Source of the DNA: Faecalimicrobium dakarense
Lineage (GTDB): Bacteria > Bacillota > Clostridia > Peptostreptococcales > Peptostreptococcaceae
DNA: 62,004 bases
Direction: 5' to 3'
Assembly (NCBI RefSeq): GCF_000499525.1
Contig: NZ_HG529369.1
Span: 1-62,004 of the forward strand
This document shows positions 9,746 through 18,269 of the stretch, piece by piece (within the stretch, counting starts at the first letter, position 1; every line of letters begins with the position of its first letter). Below the pieces are notes generated by a model. It made no database searches, was not told where the DNA came from, and saw only the letters and a list, made by a program, of their open reading frames with translations. Both the position numbers and the translations under genes were made by a program.

Positions 9746-10888
9746 TTAGTTGTAATATTTATTAAACAGTTTAACTAAATTTTTATCACTCTTAAATCCT
9801 AACTCTTTTAAACTCTCATCTAGTATATTTAGTATGTATATTATATTTTCTAACCTTGCATTCTCTCCCATATGACCTATTCTTAATAATTTATCTATAT
9901 ATTCACATAAAGATGTAGCTACAAGTGTGTTGTATTTTTTTAACATATAGTTAGATAGATTTAAAGCTCCTATACTTTCTGGTATCTTTATTGTTGTAAC
10001 GGTATTTGAATATCCTTTATCTAAAAATAGTTCTAAACCATATTCTTTTATAGAGTTTCTAGTAGCAAACGCTATTTTTTCATGTCTACTAATTACATTT
10101 TCTATGCCTTCATCTAATATATTATCTACTGCTTTATCAAGTCCCATTATATCGCTTATAGGCATTGTGTATGGAAAGCTTTTATTTTCATAATAATCTT
10201 GCCATATACTCAAATTACAATAAAATCCACTTATCTTTGTTTTTCTATTTTTAATATATGTTTTTGCATCATTACTAATACTCACTATTGTAAGACCAGC
10301 TGGTGCAGATATTGCCTTTTGAGATCCTCCTAAAGCTATATCTATTTGCCACTCGTCGACATTTAATTCTTCTCCAACCATAGCTGCAACAGAATCTACA
10401 ACTGTTAGTATATTATATTCTTTTAACAGTGGGCAAATTTTACTTATATTATTTAATACACCTGTTGGAGTATCACAATGAACTACTGTTGCATATTTAA
10501 AATTATTATCATGTTCTAAAAATTTTTTTAAATCTTCTATATCTAAATCTTTATTATAATCTTTTGAGAAATACACTACTTCTCCGCCATACATAGTAAT
10601 AAAATCAGAAAATCCTTTTCCAAATATTCCATTATCTATTACAAGTACTCTATCACCTTTTTCCGTCAAAGATGCACAAGCCGCCTCTAATCCCAATATT
10701 CCTTCTCCACTTAATATGTAAACATCATTTTTAGTATTTATTATTCTTCCAATCTTTTCACATGTATTTTTATAAAAATCAAAGAAATCTTTATCTATAT
10801 CTGGATTAGTTGTTTTTTGTGCTCTAGCTAACAAAACATTCTCTCTTATAGATGTTGGTCCTGGTGTATAAACAAATTTATTATTCAC
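9746..10888 (-). CDS. Class V aminotransferase (alanine-glyoxylate/serine-pyruvate type)
   Basis: The 380-residue product is a PLP enzyme. The N-terminal TPGPTSIRENVLLARAQ motif is typical of alanine-glyoxylate/serine-pyruvate aminotransferases. VHCDTPTGVLN and VVDSVAAM carry the PLP contacts, and the PLP lysine lies in GGSQKAISAPAG. It probably forms an operon with the ECF S component downstream. Possible roles include alanine-glyoxylate or pyridoxamine-pyruvate transamination; the sequence alone does not decide. Confidence 0.88.
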   Translation of the reverse strand: MNNKFVYTPGPTSIRENVLLARAQKTTNPDIDKDFFDFYKNTCEKIGRIINTKNDVYILSGEGILGLEAACASLTEKGDRVLVIDNGIFGKGFSDFITMYGGEVVYFSKDYNKDLDIEDLKKFLEHDNNFKYATVVHCDTPTGVLNNISKICPLLKEYNILTVVDSVAAMVGEELNVDEWQIDIALGGSQKAISAPAGLTIVSISNDAKTYIKNRKTKISGFYCNLSIWQDYYENKSFPYTMPISDIMGLDKAVDNILDEGIENVISRHEKIAFATRNSIKEYGLELFLDKGYSNTVTTIKIPESIGALNLSNYMLKKYNTLVATSLCEYIDKLLRIGHMGENARLENIIYILNILDESLKELGFKSDKNLVKLFNKYYN

Positions 10889-11148
10889 TTAATTTCCCCC
10901 CTTTTTCTATTATAAAAATATTATAGCTAAGTTTTATTCAAAGCGATACAATTTATGTTTTTTTAATGATTGTATGAATACAATTTTAATATATAAATTT
11001 AAACTAACTTTATAATAATTAAATATATTCTTACTATCTTTTAATTTAGACAAATTAAACTTTATAAAGTTATAAATTCTACTATATTAAATATAATTGT
11101 CACAACAAATACAAAAATACTATTTCCTAGGAAATTTTTAATATAAAG
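10889..11148. other. Divergent intergenic region
   Basis: This stretch separates the aminotransferase (minus) from RNase Z (plus). It is AT-rich. I see no RNA gene and no further ORF with a ribosome-binding site. Confidence 0.5.
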
Positions 11149-11178
11149 TTGTCAAATTTAAAGTTTTAATAATATAAC
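11149..11178 (+). promoter_or_regulatory. Candidate promoter of RNase Z
   Basis: TTGTCA (11149-11154) and TATAAC (11173-11178) are 18 bp apart, matching sigma-A type elements about 90 bp before the gene. Confidence 0.5.
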
Positions 11179-11266
11179 AAAGTATAAAAATAAATGTTAA
11201 AATAATTAAATAAATATGTTTTCAAATACAAATACTATACTAAATAATCGGTATAAGGAGATAACT

Positions 11267-12184
11267 ATGATTGATTTAATTTTGCTCGGATGTGGCGGCA
11301 ACATGCCAATGCCTAATAGATTTTTGTCTTCTCTATTTATAAACTATATGGGAAGAAAAATACTTATAGATTGCGGTGAAGGAACTCAGATTTCTATGAG
11401 AATGAAAAATTGTGGATTTAAAAATATAGATTTAATATGTATCACTCATCTTCACGGAGATCATATAAATGGTATCATTGGACTTTTATCTACCATTGGA
11501 AATAGTTCTAGAACTGAAGATTTAACAATTGTAGGCCCTAAAGGAATAATAGATGTTATGAATGCTATTAAAGTTTTAATTGAGTATTTGCCTTATAAAA
11601 TAAACATTATTGAAAATCCTAAAGGCCCTTTTTCTTTAAGTAATGGCCCTTTAAAAGATGTTGAAATCTCTACATTGGAGTTACAACATTCAACTGAGTG
11701 TTTAGGATATAGCTTATATTTTAAAAGAAAAGCCAAATTTAATATAGAAAAAGCTACTTCTAATAATGTACCTAAGATACTTTGGAATAAACTTCAGTCT
11801 GGAGATAGTGTTGTTTTAGATGATGTAGAATATACCCCTAGTATGGTTTTAGGTGATGATAGAAAAGGAGTTAAAGTTAGTTTTATAACTGATACAAGAC
11901 CTATAGATTCAATCCCAAATTTTATAAATGATAGTGACTTATTTATATGTGAATCTATGTATGGGGATGACTTAGATATTTCAAAAGCAGTAAAAAATCA
12001 GCATATGACATTTAGAGAAGCTGCTAATTTAGCATCCCTAGGAAAAGTAAAAAAACTTTTATTAACCCATTTTAGTCCTTCTCTTGAAGACCCTAATTTT
12101 TATTTAGATAATGCTACTACAACATTTAAAAACACAATTGTAGGTGAAGATAGACTAGAAATTAATTTAAACTTTAAAGAATAA
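11267..12184 (+). CDS. rnz: Ribonuclease Z
   Basis: RNase Z cuts the 3' trailer of tRNA precursors. The 305-residue product starts MIDLILLGCGGNMPMPNR and has the metallo-beta-lactamase metal motif THLHGDH. LTHFSP supplies a later histidine, and the AEL-like exosite region is in the usual place. The ATG at 11267 is chosen because AAGGAG lies six bases upstream; a longer frame from 11216 lacks a ribosome site and would add a non-homologous N-terminus. Confidence 0.94.
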   Translation: MIDLILLGCGGNMPMPNRFLSSLFINYMGRKILIDCGEGTQISMRMKNCGFKNIDLICITHLHGDHINGIIGLLSTIGNSSRTEDLTIVGPKGIIDVMNAIKVLIEYLPYKINIIENPKGPFSLSNGPLKDVEISTLELQHSTECLGYSLYFKRKAKFNIEKATSNNVPKILWNKLQSGDSVVLDDVEYTPSMVLGDDRKGVKVSFITDTRPIDSIPNFINDSDLFICESMYGDDLDISKAVKNQHMTFREAANLASLGKVKKLLLTHFSPSLEDPNFYLDNATTTFKNTIVGEDRLEINLNFKE

Positions 12185-12188
12185 AAAA

Positions 12189-12240
12189 ACTCGCTTTACT
12201 CAAGCCTATAAGTTGGAAATTATAATTTTCTTGTATTAAA
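12189..12240. repeat. Short copy of the dispersed intergenic repeat
   Basis: ACTCGCTTTACTCAAGCC, followed by GTTGGAAATTATAATTTTCTTGTATTA, aligns with both ends of the longer copy at 2756-2876 (TTCGCTTCGTTTAAGCC and GTTGAAATTTATAA...TTCTTATATTA). The central GC-rich part is missing here. Confidence 0.45.
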
Positions 12241-12269
12241 AAAGCATCTATAAATTTATAGATGCTTTT
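12241..12269. terminator. Bidirectional terminator
   Basis: A perfect palindrome (AAAGCATCTATAAA and complement) lies between the convergent rnz and flavoenzyme genes, with T runs on both strands. Confidence 0.85.
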
Positions 12270-12276
12270 AATTTAA

Positions 12277-13611
12277 TTATTTAGATACATTTCCTGCTAC
12301 ATTTAATACATCCCATGTTCTTGCAAATGGTGGTGCATAACATAAGTCTAACATTCCTAATTGATTAGTTGTTAATTTTCCAAATATAGCTGCTGCTATT
12401 ACATTTGTTCTTTGAACTGAATCTTTATATCCTGCAACCTGTCCACCTAATATTACTTTAGTTTTTGCATCATATACAAGTTTTACATATATTTTGTCTC
12501 TACCTGGGTAGTAATTAGTTTGATTAAAATCAGATATAAACTTTACTTTATAATCTAATCCTAATTTTTCAGCTTGTACTTCTGTTAAACCAGTTGAACC
12601 AGCTTCCATATCCATAACTTTTAAACAACTTGAACCTAAAGATCCTTGGAATGCGTTATTAGCTCCAGCTAAATTTTCTCCAACTATTCTTCCTAATTTG
12701 TTAGCTCCTGTTGCTAATGGTACATATGTATCTTGTCCACTAACAATATTTTTTATAGTTGCACAGTCACCTGCTGAGTATATATCTTCTACAGATGTTT
12801 TACCAAATTCATCTACTATTATAGCTCCATTTGGTAGCATTTCTATTCCACTATCTTTTAAGAAAGCAGTGTTTGGTCTAACTCCTGTAGCTATTATAAC
12901 TACATCTGCCTCAACTTCACCTTTATTTGTTATAACTTTTTCTACTTTAGTTTCTCCAACTAATTCAGAAACAAGTCCTTCTAATACTAAGTTTACATCA
13001 TGCTTTCTTATTTCCTCTTCTAATACATCAGTTATTTCTTTATCAAATACTTGTTCTAATACTCTATTTCCAGCTTGGAATACAGTAACATTTTTACCTA
13101 AATGTCTAGCAGCTTCTACAGCTTCTAATCCTATAAATCCTGCACCTATTATAACTATGTTTTTATTTTCTTCTTTATTTAATAATTCTTTTACTCTTAT
13201 ACCATCTTCCATAGACTTCAATGTTGAAACATTTTCAAGTTTAACATTTTTAATAGGAGGTATTATACTACTTGCTCCCGTTGCTATCATTAGCTTATCA
13301 TACGAATCTTCAAACTCTTCACCAGTTTTAACATTTTTTACTATAACTTTTTTTGCCACTGGATCAACGTTTACAACTTCATGAAATACTTGTAAATCAA
13401 TTCCTGTTTCTCTAAATTTTTCTGGACTTCTTGCTATCATATTGTTTGCATCATCAAAGAATCCACCAACAAAGTATGGAAGGCCACATGCACCAAATGA
13501 TACTACATCAGTTTTTTCATAAACTACAACTTCATATTCTGGCTTACTTCTTTTTAATTTTGCTGCTGCACTCATACCAGCTGCAACTGCACCTATTATT
13601 ATAACTCTCAT
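12277..13611 (-). CDS. CoA-disulfide reductase / NADH oxidase-like flavoprotein
   Basis: The 444-residue product is a pyridine nucleotide-disulfide oxidoreductase. It has an N-terminal FAD site (VIIIGAVAAGMSAA) and the single redox cysteine Cys42 in FGACGLPYF, which marks the CoADR/NADH oxidase/peroxidase subgroup. A second dinucleotide site follows (NIVIIGAGFIGLEA), then the FAD motif IYSAGDCA and a C-terminal dimerisation domain. It probably helps remove oxygen or reduce CoA disulfide and persulfide. The ATG at 13611 is preferred over 13617 because GGAG is then seven bases away. Confidence 0.9.
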   Translation of the reverse strand: MRVIIIGAVAAGMSAAAKLKRSKPEYEVVVYEKTDVVSFGACGLPYFVGGFFDDANNMIARSPEKFRETGIDLQVFHEVVNVDPVAKKVIVKNVKTGEEFEDSYDKLMIATGASSIIPPIKNVKLENVSTLKSMEDGIRVKELLNKEENKNIVIIGAGFIGLEAVEAARHLGKNVTVFQAGNRVLEQVFDKEITDVLEEEIRKHDVNLVLEGLVSELVGETKVEKVITNKGEVEADVVIIATGVRPNTAFLKDSGIEMLPNGAIIVDEFGKTSVEDIYSAGDCATIKNIVSGQDTYVPLATGANKLGRIVGENLAGANNAFQGSLGSSCLKVMDMEAGSTGLTEVQAEKLGLDYKVKFISDFNQTNYYPGRDKIYVKLVYDAKTKVILGGQVAGYKDSVQRTNVIAAAIFGKLTTNQLGMLDLCYAPPFARTWDVLNVAGNVSK

Positions 13612-13696
13612 GACCATTCTCCTTAAATGTTTAAATATTTTTATATTCTTATTTTATCATAAAATCGATTTTTTATAATTAATATTAATTTAATAA

Positions 13697-13718
13697 GACT
13701 AGGGCAAAAGCCCTAGTC
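13697..13718 (-). terminator. Terminator of the cystine symporter gene
   Basis: GACTAGGGC-AAAA-GCCCTAGTC forms a 9-bp stem just after the stop codon on the minus strand. Confidence 0.75.
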
Positions 13719-13725
13719 ATAATTA

Positions 13726-15129
13726 TTATGCATTCATCTCGTCTTCTTCTGAATTATCTATAGCTGCATTAAACTTATTTTTATCTACTTCATTGAATAC
13801 TCTACCTGCAACTAAACCTGCTGTTAAAGATCCATTTACGTTTAATGCTGTTCTAGCCATATCTATTAATGGCTCTACTGATATTAATAAACCAGCTAAA
13901 GCAACTGGTAAGTTCATACTTGAAAGAACTAATAATGCAGCAAATGTTGCTCCACCACCAACTCCTGCAACTCCAAATGAACTTACAGCTATTATAACTA
14001 TTAATTGAATTATAAATCCAGGATCTAGTGGATTTATACCCACAACTGGTGCTATCATAACAGCTAGCATTGCTGGATAAATTCCTGCACATCCATTTTG
14101 CCCCATTGTGACCCCAAATGAACCTGATAAACTTGCTATTTCTTCAGAAACTCCTAATTTATCAGTTTGAGTTTTTATATTCATTGTTAAAGCACCTGCA
14201 CTTGATCTAGATGTAAATGCAAATGTTAAAACTGGTAAAGCTTTCTTTATATATGTTATTGGGTTATATCCCGCAAAGTATAACATTACTAAATGTATTA
14301 CAAACATTAATCCTATTGCAACATAAGATGCTAATATGAATTTACCTAAACTTACTATACCCGCTATATTAGTTTTTGCAACGGTATTTGTTATTAATGC
14401 TAATACTCCATATGGAGTTAATCTAAGTACTAAAGTTACTATACGCATTACTACAGCTTGACATGCTCCAACCATATCAATGAATAGTTCTGCCTTTTCT
14501 GGTTTTTTCTTTTTAATTTGATTTGTTGCTACTCCTATAAATGCTGAGAATATAACAACACTTATAGTTGATGTTGCTCTAGCTCCAGTCATATCTAAGA
14601 ATGGATTTTCTGGAACCATATCAAGCATTCTTGTTGGGAAGTCTGTTTCTTGAACACTTGTAAGTTTCTCTTCAAGATAAGCTCCTCTTTCTTCTTCTGC
14701 TTGACCTGTTTGTATTTCTTCAGCAGTTAAGTTAAATGCTGATGTTACTCCTATACCAACAGCTGCTGATATACCTGTAGTTAATATTAATACACCTATA
14801 ATTAGTCCGGCTTTTTTACCTAAGTCTTTAGATGACTTAGTTGATACTAAAGCTGATATAATAGATACCATTACTAATGGAACTACTACCATCTTTAATA
14901 GCTTAACATAACCAGTCCCCATTATGTTAAACCAACTTGTACTTTGTTTTACTACTTCTGAGTCTGAACCAAAAATAAATTGTAGCCCTAGACCAAATAC
15001 TAGTCCTATACCCAGTGCAAGAAACACTCTCTTATTAAAAGGTACATATTTCTTTTGCATAGAAACAAGCATAAATACAATTGCTGCCATGATAGCGATG
15101 TTTATCACTACCATCATTGTTGTATTCAT
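13726..15129 (-). CDS. tcyP: Dicarboxylate/amino acid:cation symporter, L-cystine (TcyP-like)
   Basis: The 467-residue multi-pass protein belongs to the DAACS/SLC1 fold. It shows the serine-rich re-entrant loop (FAFTSRSSAGALTMN) and the substrate/cation segments SGSFGVTMGQNGCAG and GVAGVGGGATFAAL. An unusual acidic loop (about residues 135-165) separates early helices, as in TcyP-type cystine transporters. Cystine is the best substrate guess; glutamate or another amino acid is possible. The gene appears monocistronic. Confidence 0.85.
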   Translation of the reverse strand: MNTTMMVVINIAIMAAIVFMLVSMQKKYVPFNKRVFLALGIGLVFGLGLQFIFGSDSEVVKQSTSWFNIMGTGYVKLLKMVVVPLVMVSIISALVSTKSSKDLGKKAGLIIGVLILTTGISAAVGIGVTSAFNLTAEEIQTGQAEEERGAYLEEKLTSVQETDFPTRMLDMVPENPFLDMTGARATSTISVVIFSAFIGVATNQIKKKKPEKAELFIDMVGACQAVVMRIVTLVLRLTPYGVLALITNTVAKTNIAGIVSLGKFILASYVAIGLMFVIHLVMLYFAGYNPITYIKKALPVLTFAFTSRSSAGALTMNIKTQTDKLGVSEEIASLSGSFGVTMGQNGCAGIYPAMLAVMIAPVVGINPLDPGFIIQLIVIIAVSSFGVAGVGGGATFAALLVLSSMNLPVALAGLLISVEPLIDMARTALNVNGSLTAGLVAGRVFNEVDKNKFNAAIDNSEEDEMNA

Positions 15130-15375
15130 AGTAGATTTTCCCCCTTATGTATTTTTAGATAATTTGTTATTTAAGTGTCTACAAATCATCTTTATGTCTT
15201 ATATATTAACATAAATGATTTCGTTTTCCCAGCCTTTTTTTTACATTTTTTCTTAATTTATCTTAATTTTTTTCCTATTTTTTTACCTTTTTTGTTATTT
15301 TATTAGCTTTCTTACCTTTTTTACTTTAATTTCTTTTTCATACACCAATCTTATTTATTTAGCAAAGCAAACTAA

Positions 15376-15416
15376 AAAAAGCATTGTTAAGTTTAAATAG
15401 CTTAACAATGCTTTTT
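15376..15416 (-). terminator. Terminator downstream of yhbY
   Basis: A 16-bp perfect stem AAAAAGCATTGTTAAG with its complement is followed by a minus-strand T run. Confidence 0.88.
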
Positions 15417-15418
15417 GG

Positions 15419-15790
15419 TTATTTTCTAGCCGACCTCTTTGTTGGCTTACCTTTTTTAGTAATATTCTCATCTTTAACTTTAGCCTTAGCTGGAGCATGT
15501 CCAGGGAATACTATTTTAGGTTCATCCATATTTTTTTTATATAAAGTAAACTTAGATCCTATAGCTTGAACAAATTCTGCTCTTAAAGCTTCACATACTG
15601 CATTTGCAGTTTCTTTTGTATCAAGACCTGCAGTTTCAAGTATTGTAACTTTAACTATTTCTCTAGTTTTTAACATTCCATCAAGTTGCTCTAAAAAGCT
15701 TTCAGTTACACCATCTTTTCCTATTTGAGTAACAGGCTTTAAAGTGTTAGCTATTGATCTTAAGTATGCTCTTTGCTTTCCTTTTAACAT
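15419..15790 (-). CDS. yhbY: YhbY-type CRM-domain RNA-binding protein
   Basis: YhbY proteins bind 23S rRNA and associate with pre-50S particles. The 123-residue product begins MLKGKQRAYLRSIANTLKPVTQIGKDG and contains the CRM GxxG-like region and VCEALRAEFVQAIGSKFTLYK. The C-terminus is extended by a lysine-rich tail (about residues 100-123) that may add RNA contacts. It lies 20 bp behind obgE, consistent with a ribosome-assembly operon. Confidence 0.93.
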   Translation of the reverse strand: MLKGKQRAYLRSIANTLKPVTQIGKDGVTESFLEQLDGMLKTREIVKVTILETAGLDTKETANAVCEALRAEFVQAIGSKFTLYKKNMDEPKIVFPGHAPAKAKVKDENITKKGKPTKRSARK

Positions 15791-15810
15791 TTTGTCACCT
15801 CGTGTCTTTT

Positions 15811-17088
15811 CTAATTATAGAATTCGAATTCTATTTCGTAAATTCTAACTGTGTCTCCATCTTCAATTCCCATTTCTCTAAGTCTGTCAAATACGCCTTG
15901 ACCTTCCATAGCTTTTTGGAAGAATTGAAGAGATTCCATATCATCAAAGTTAACAGAGTACATAATTCTTCTAAGTGCTTTACCTGTAACAACATATACT
16001 CCATCTTCTATATCTATATTTAAGCCTTCCTCTTCTTGAACATCTAATTCTGGCTTGTACATTTCTTCTTCTGTAACTAACTCTACATCTTCAACTTCAT
16101 TTAATAATTGAGATACATAAGTTATTACATCATCTATACCTTGACGAGTAGCAGCAGACATTTTAAATACCTTATAACCTCTGCCTTCTAGCTCTGCTTT
16201 GAATTCTTCAAATGTACTTTCATCTTCTAATATATCTATTTTATTAGCAACTACCACTTGTGGTCTTGTTGATAATCTTTCATTATACATTTTAAGTTCA
16301 TCATTTATTTTATCAAAGTCTTCTAAAGCATCTCTACCTTCTAAACCTGATATATCTACTATATGAATTAAAACTTTAGTTCTTTCAACGTGTCTTAAGA
16401 AGTCATGTCCAAGACCAATTCCTTCAGCTGCTCCTTCTATAAGCCCTGGTATATCAGCTAATACAAAACTATCTCCAAACTTAGTTTGAACAACACCTAA
16501 ATTAGGTGTTAAAGTTGTGAAATGATAGTTAGCTATCTTTGGCTTAGCCTTAGTTACAACTGATAAGAATGTAGATTTCCCTACATTTGGGAATCCAAGT
16601 AACCCTACATCAGCTATCATCTTAAGCTCTAATGTTACCCATCTTTCTTGTCCATCTGTACCAGATTTAGCAAAAGCTGGAGCTTGTCTTACTGCATTTG
16701 CAAAGTGTTGGTTTCCTTTTCCACCTCTACCGCCTCTAGCAACTACAGCTCTATCGCCTTCTTCTTTTAAGTCAGCTAAAATAAGACCTGTCGCTTCATC
16801 TCTTATTATCGTACCTGCAGGAACTCTAAGAACTAAATCTTCTCCATTTTTACCTGCTCTTTTTGACTTTCCACCGTCTCCACCTGGCTCTGCTGAGTAT
16901 TTTCTCTGATATTTAAAATCCATTAATGTTCTAAGACCTAAATCCACTTCAAATACTATACTTGCACCATGTCCACCGTCTCCACCATCTGGACCACCAG
17001 CTGGAACATACTTTTCTTTTCTAAATCCTACCGAACCATTTCCACCGTTACCGGCTTTAACGAAAATTCTTGCCTTATCTATAAACAT
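15811..17088 (-). CDS. obgE: GTPase Obg
   Basis: Obg is an essential GTPase in 50S assembly and stress responses. The 425-residue product has the glycine-rich Obg fold (residues 1 to about 158). The G domain follows, with GFPNVGKS (G1), TTLTPNLG (G2), DIPGLIEGA (G3) and NKID (G4). A C-terminal OCT domain (about 345-425) completes it. The ATG at 17088 has AGGTG seven bases upstream; the upstream GTG has no ribosome site. It sits between rpmA and yhbY. Confidence 0.96.
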   Translation of the reverse strand: MFIDKARIFVKAGNGGNGSVGFRKEKYVPAGGPDGGDGGHGASIVFEVDLGLRTLMDFKYQRKYSAEPGGDGGKSKRAGKNGEDLVLRVPAGTIIRDEATGLILADLKEEGDRAVVARGGRGGKGNQHFANAVRQAPAFAKSGTDGQERWVTLELKMIADVGLLGFPNVGKSTFLSVVTKAKPKIANYHFTTLTPNLGVVQTKFGDSFVLADIPGLIEGAAEGIGLGHDFLRHVERTKVLIHIVDISGLEGRDALEDFDKINDELKMYNERLSTRPQVVVANKIDILEDESTFEEFKAELEGRGYKVFKMSAATRQGIDDVITYVSQLLNEVEDVELVTEEEMYKPELDVQEEEGLNIDIEDGVYVVTGKALRRIMYSVNFDDMESLQFFQKAMEGQGVFDRLREMGIEDGDTVRIYEIEFEFYN

Positions 17089-17172
17089 ATTAATCACCTA
17101 CTTGATTAAGTCATTTTTTATTTATTCTTTCCAAAATAGATATATATAATTCCGTAAATATCTATTTACAAG

Positions 17173-17201
17173 AAAAAGGAGTGCATTAACACTCCTTTTT
17201 T
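17173..17201 (-). terminator. Terminator between rpmA and obgE
   Basis: AAAAAGGAGTG pairs with its complement around a 6-nt loop and is followed by a T run. It should reduce transcription from the ribosomal-protein genes into obgE. Confidence 0.8.
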
Positions 17202-17206
17202 ATGTA

Positions 17207-17497
17207 TTACTCAGCTATTGATACTGGGTATACACTTACTTTCTTTCTCTTCTTATCTTTTCTTTCGAATTTAACAGCACCGTCAACTAATGCAAATAAA
17301 GTGTCATCGCCACCTATACCTACGTTAGTTCCTGGATGTATTTTAGTACCTCTTTGTCTTACTATTATACTACCAGCAGTTACTACTTGTCCGTCGAATC
17401 TCTTAACACCTAATCTCTTAGATATAGAATCTCTACCGTTTTTAGAAGACCCTACCCCTTTCTTAGATGCAAGTAACTGTAAGTTCATGTTTAACAT
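17207..17497 (-). CDS. rpmA: 50S ribosomal protein L27
   Basis: The 96-residue product matches L27 ([37 protein letters not shown]). It has the Firmicute N-terminal extension [10 protein letters not shown], which must be cut before SKKG so that the mature N-terminus can reach the peptidyl-transferase centre. The protease for this step, Prp, is encoded immediately upstream. The start at 17497 has GGGGGTGA at a proper distance. Confidence 0.97.
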   Translation of the reverse strand: MLNMNLQLLASKKGVGSSKNGRDSISKRLGVKRFDGQVVTAGSIIVRQRGTKIHPGTNVGIGGDDTLFALVDGAVKFERKDKKRKKVSVYPVSIAE

Positions 17498-17510
17498 ATG
17501 GAGTCACCCC

Positions 17511-17828
17511 CTACTTTTTTAAGATTTTTATATTTTTGGGATATTCCCGTTTAATTCCATCAATTGCTAATTGAAAATGATTTAGTAATAATTGAGATTT
17601 CTCAATATATGTATCTTTAACAATACATTCTATATGACCTTCTTGTCCTATTACAGTTTCAAATTCAACCTTCACTAATTTGTCTAAAGAGTTTATTACT
17701 GCAATAGCATTAGATGTAACTGCAGAACATACTATATCATAACCAATTTCTGCGAAATCAGCATGACCTTTTAAACAAAATCCTTTTAGTGAAAAGTCAT
17801 CATCGTAATAATATTTAACTTTTATCAT
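17511..17828 (-). CDS. prp: Ribosomal-processing cysteine protease Prp
   Basis: Prp removes the N-terminal extension of L27. The 105-residue product has the catalytic pair His22 (KGHADF) and Cys34 (DIVCSAVTS). It is encoded between rplU and rpmA in the standard order, 14 bp after rplU. Confidence 0.94.
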   Translation of the reverse strand: MIKVKYYYDDDFSLKGFCLKGHADFAEIGYDIVCSAVTSNAIAVINSLDKLVKVEFETVIGQEGHIECIVKDTYIEKSQLLLNHFQLAIDGIKREYPKNIKILKK

Positions 17829-17842
17829 TACTCAACCTTTAA

Positions 17843-18154
17843 TTAAGCGTTTATCTTTTCGATAACTATCTTAGTGTATGGTTGACGATGTCCTTGCTTT
17901 CTTCTGTAGTCTTTCTTAGCTTTGTACTTGAAAACTACAACTTTCTTAGCTTTACCTTGCTCAACAACTTTCGCTTGAACAGAAGCACCTTCAACAACAG
18001 GAGCTCCAACTACTAACTCTCCATCTTTAGTGCAAGCTAATACTTCGTTTAAAGTAACAACATCACCTGCGTTAGCTTCTAACTTTTCAACGAATAATAC
18101 ATCACCTTCAGCAACTTTATATTGCTTTCCACCTGTTTTAACTATAGCGTACAT
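17843..18154 (-). CDS. rplU: 50S ribosomal protein L21
   Basis: The 103-residue product begins [18 protein letters not shown], the L21 signature, and ends with [19 protein letters not shown]. The ATG at 18154 is used because AGGAGG lies eight bases upstream; a nearby GTG in frame is inside the spacer. The preceding leader RNA is likely the autoregulatory site for rplU-prp-rpmA. Confidence 0.97.
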   Translation of the reverse strand: MYAIVKTGGKQYKVAEGDVLFVEKLEANAGDVVTLNEVLACTKDGELVVGAPVVEGASVQAKVVEQGKAKKVVVFKYKAKKDYRRKQGHRQPYTKIVIEKINA

Positions 18155-18165
18155 TAAATACACCT

Positions 18166-18230
18166 CCTCGGTCTTAAACTCGCCATATAGGTACTTCCTA
18201 AGAAGTTTTTAACCTTTTCTGTGCGGCATT
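18166..18230 (-). ncRNA. L21 ribosomal-protein leader
   Basis: The minus strand reads GCCGCACAGAAAAGGTT, a stem around ACTTCTTAGGAAGT, then ACCTATATGGCGAG and AAGACCGAGGAGGTG. This matches the Firmicute L21 leader pattern directly before rplU, where it is thought to mediate feedback by L21. Confidence 0.85.
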
Positions 18231-18269
18231 ACAGTTATTAATATTACTACTTTATTGTACATTTGTCAA

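Noticed and set aside
11216-11266. Longer RNase Z start
   Set aside because: There is no ribosome site, while the ATG at 11267 has AAGGAG and matches the family N-terminus.
13853-14092. 79-codon minus-strand ORF inside the symporter gene
   Set aside because: It is a shifted-frame shadow with Cys/Ser-rich low-complexity text and no ribosome site.
15225-15350. Pyrimidine-rich tract upstream of the cystine symporter
   Set aside because: Runs of T with AAAAAAGGTAA-like repeats on the other strand looked structured, but no ORF, hairpin or regular period was found; probably AT-skewed spacer.
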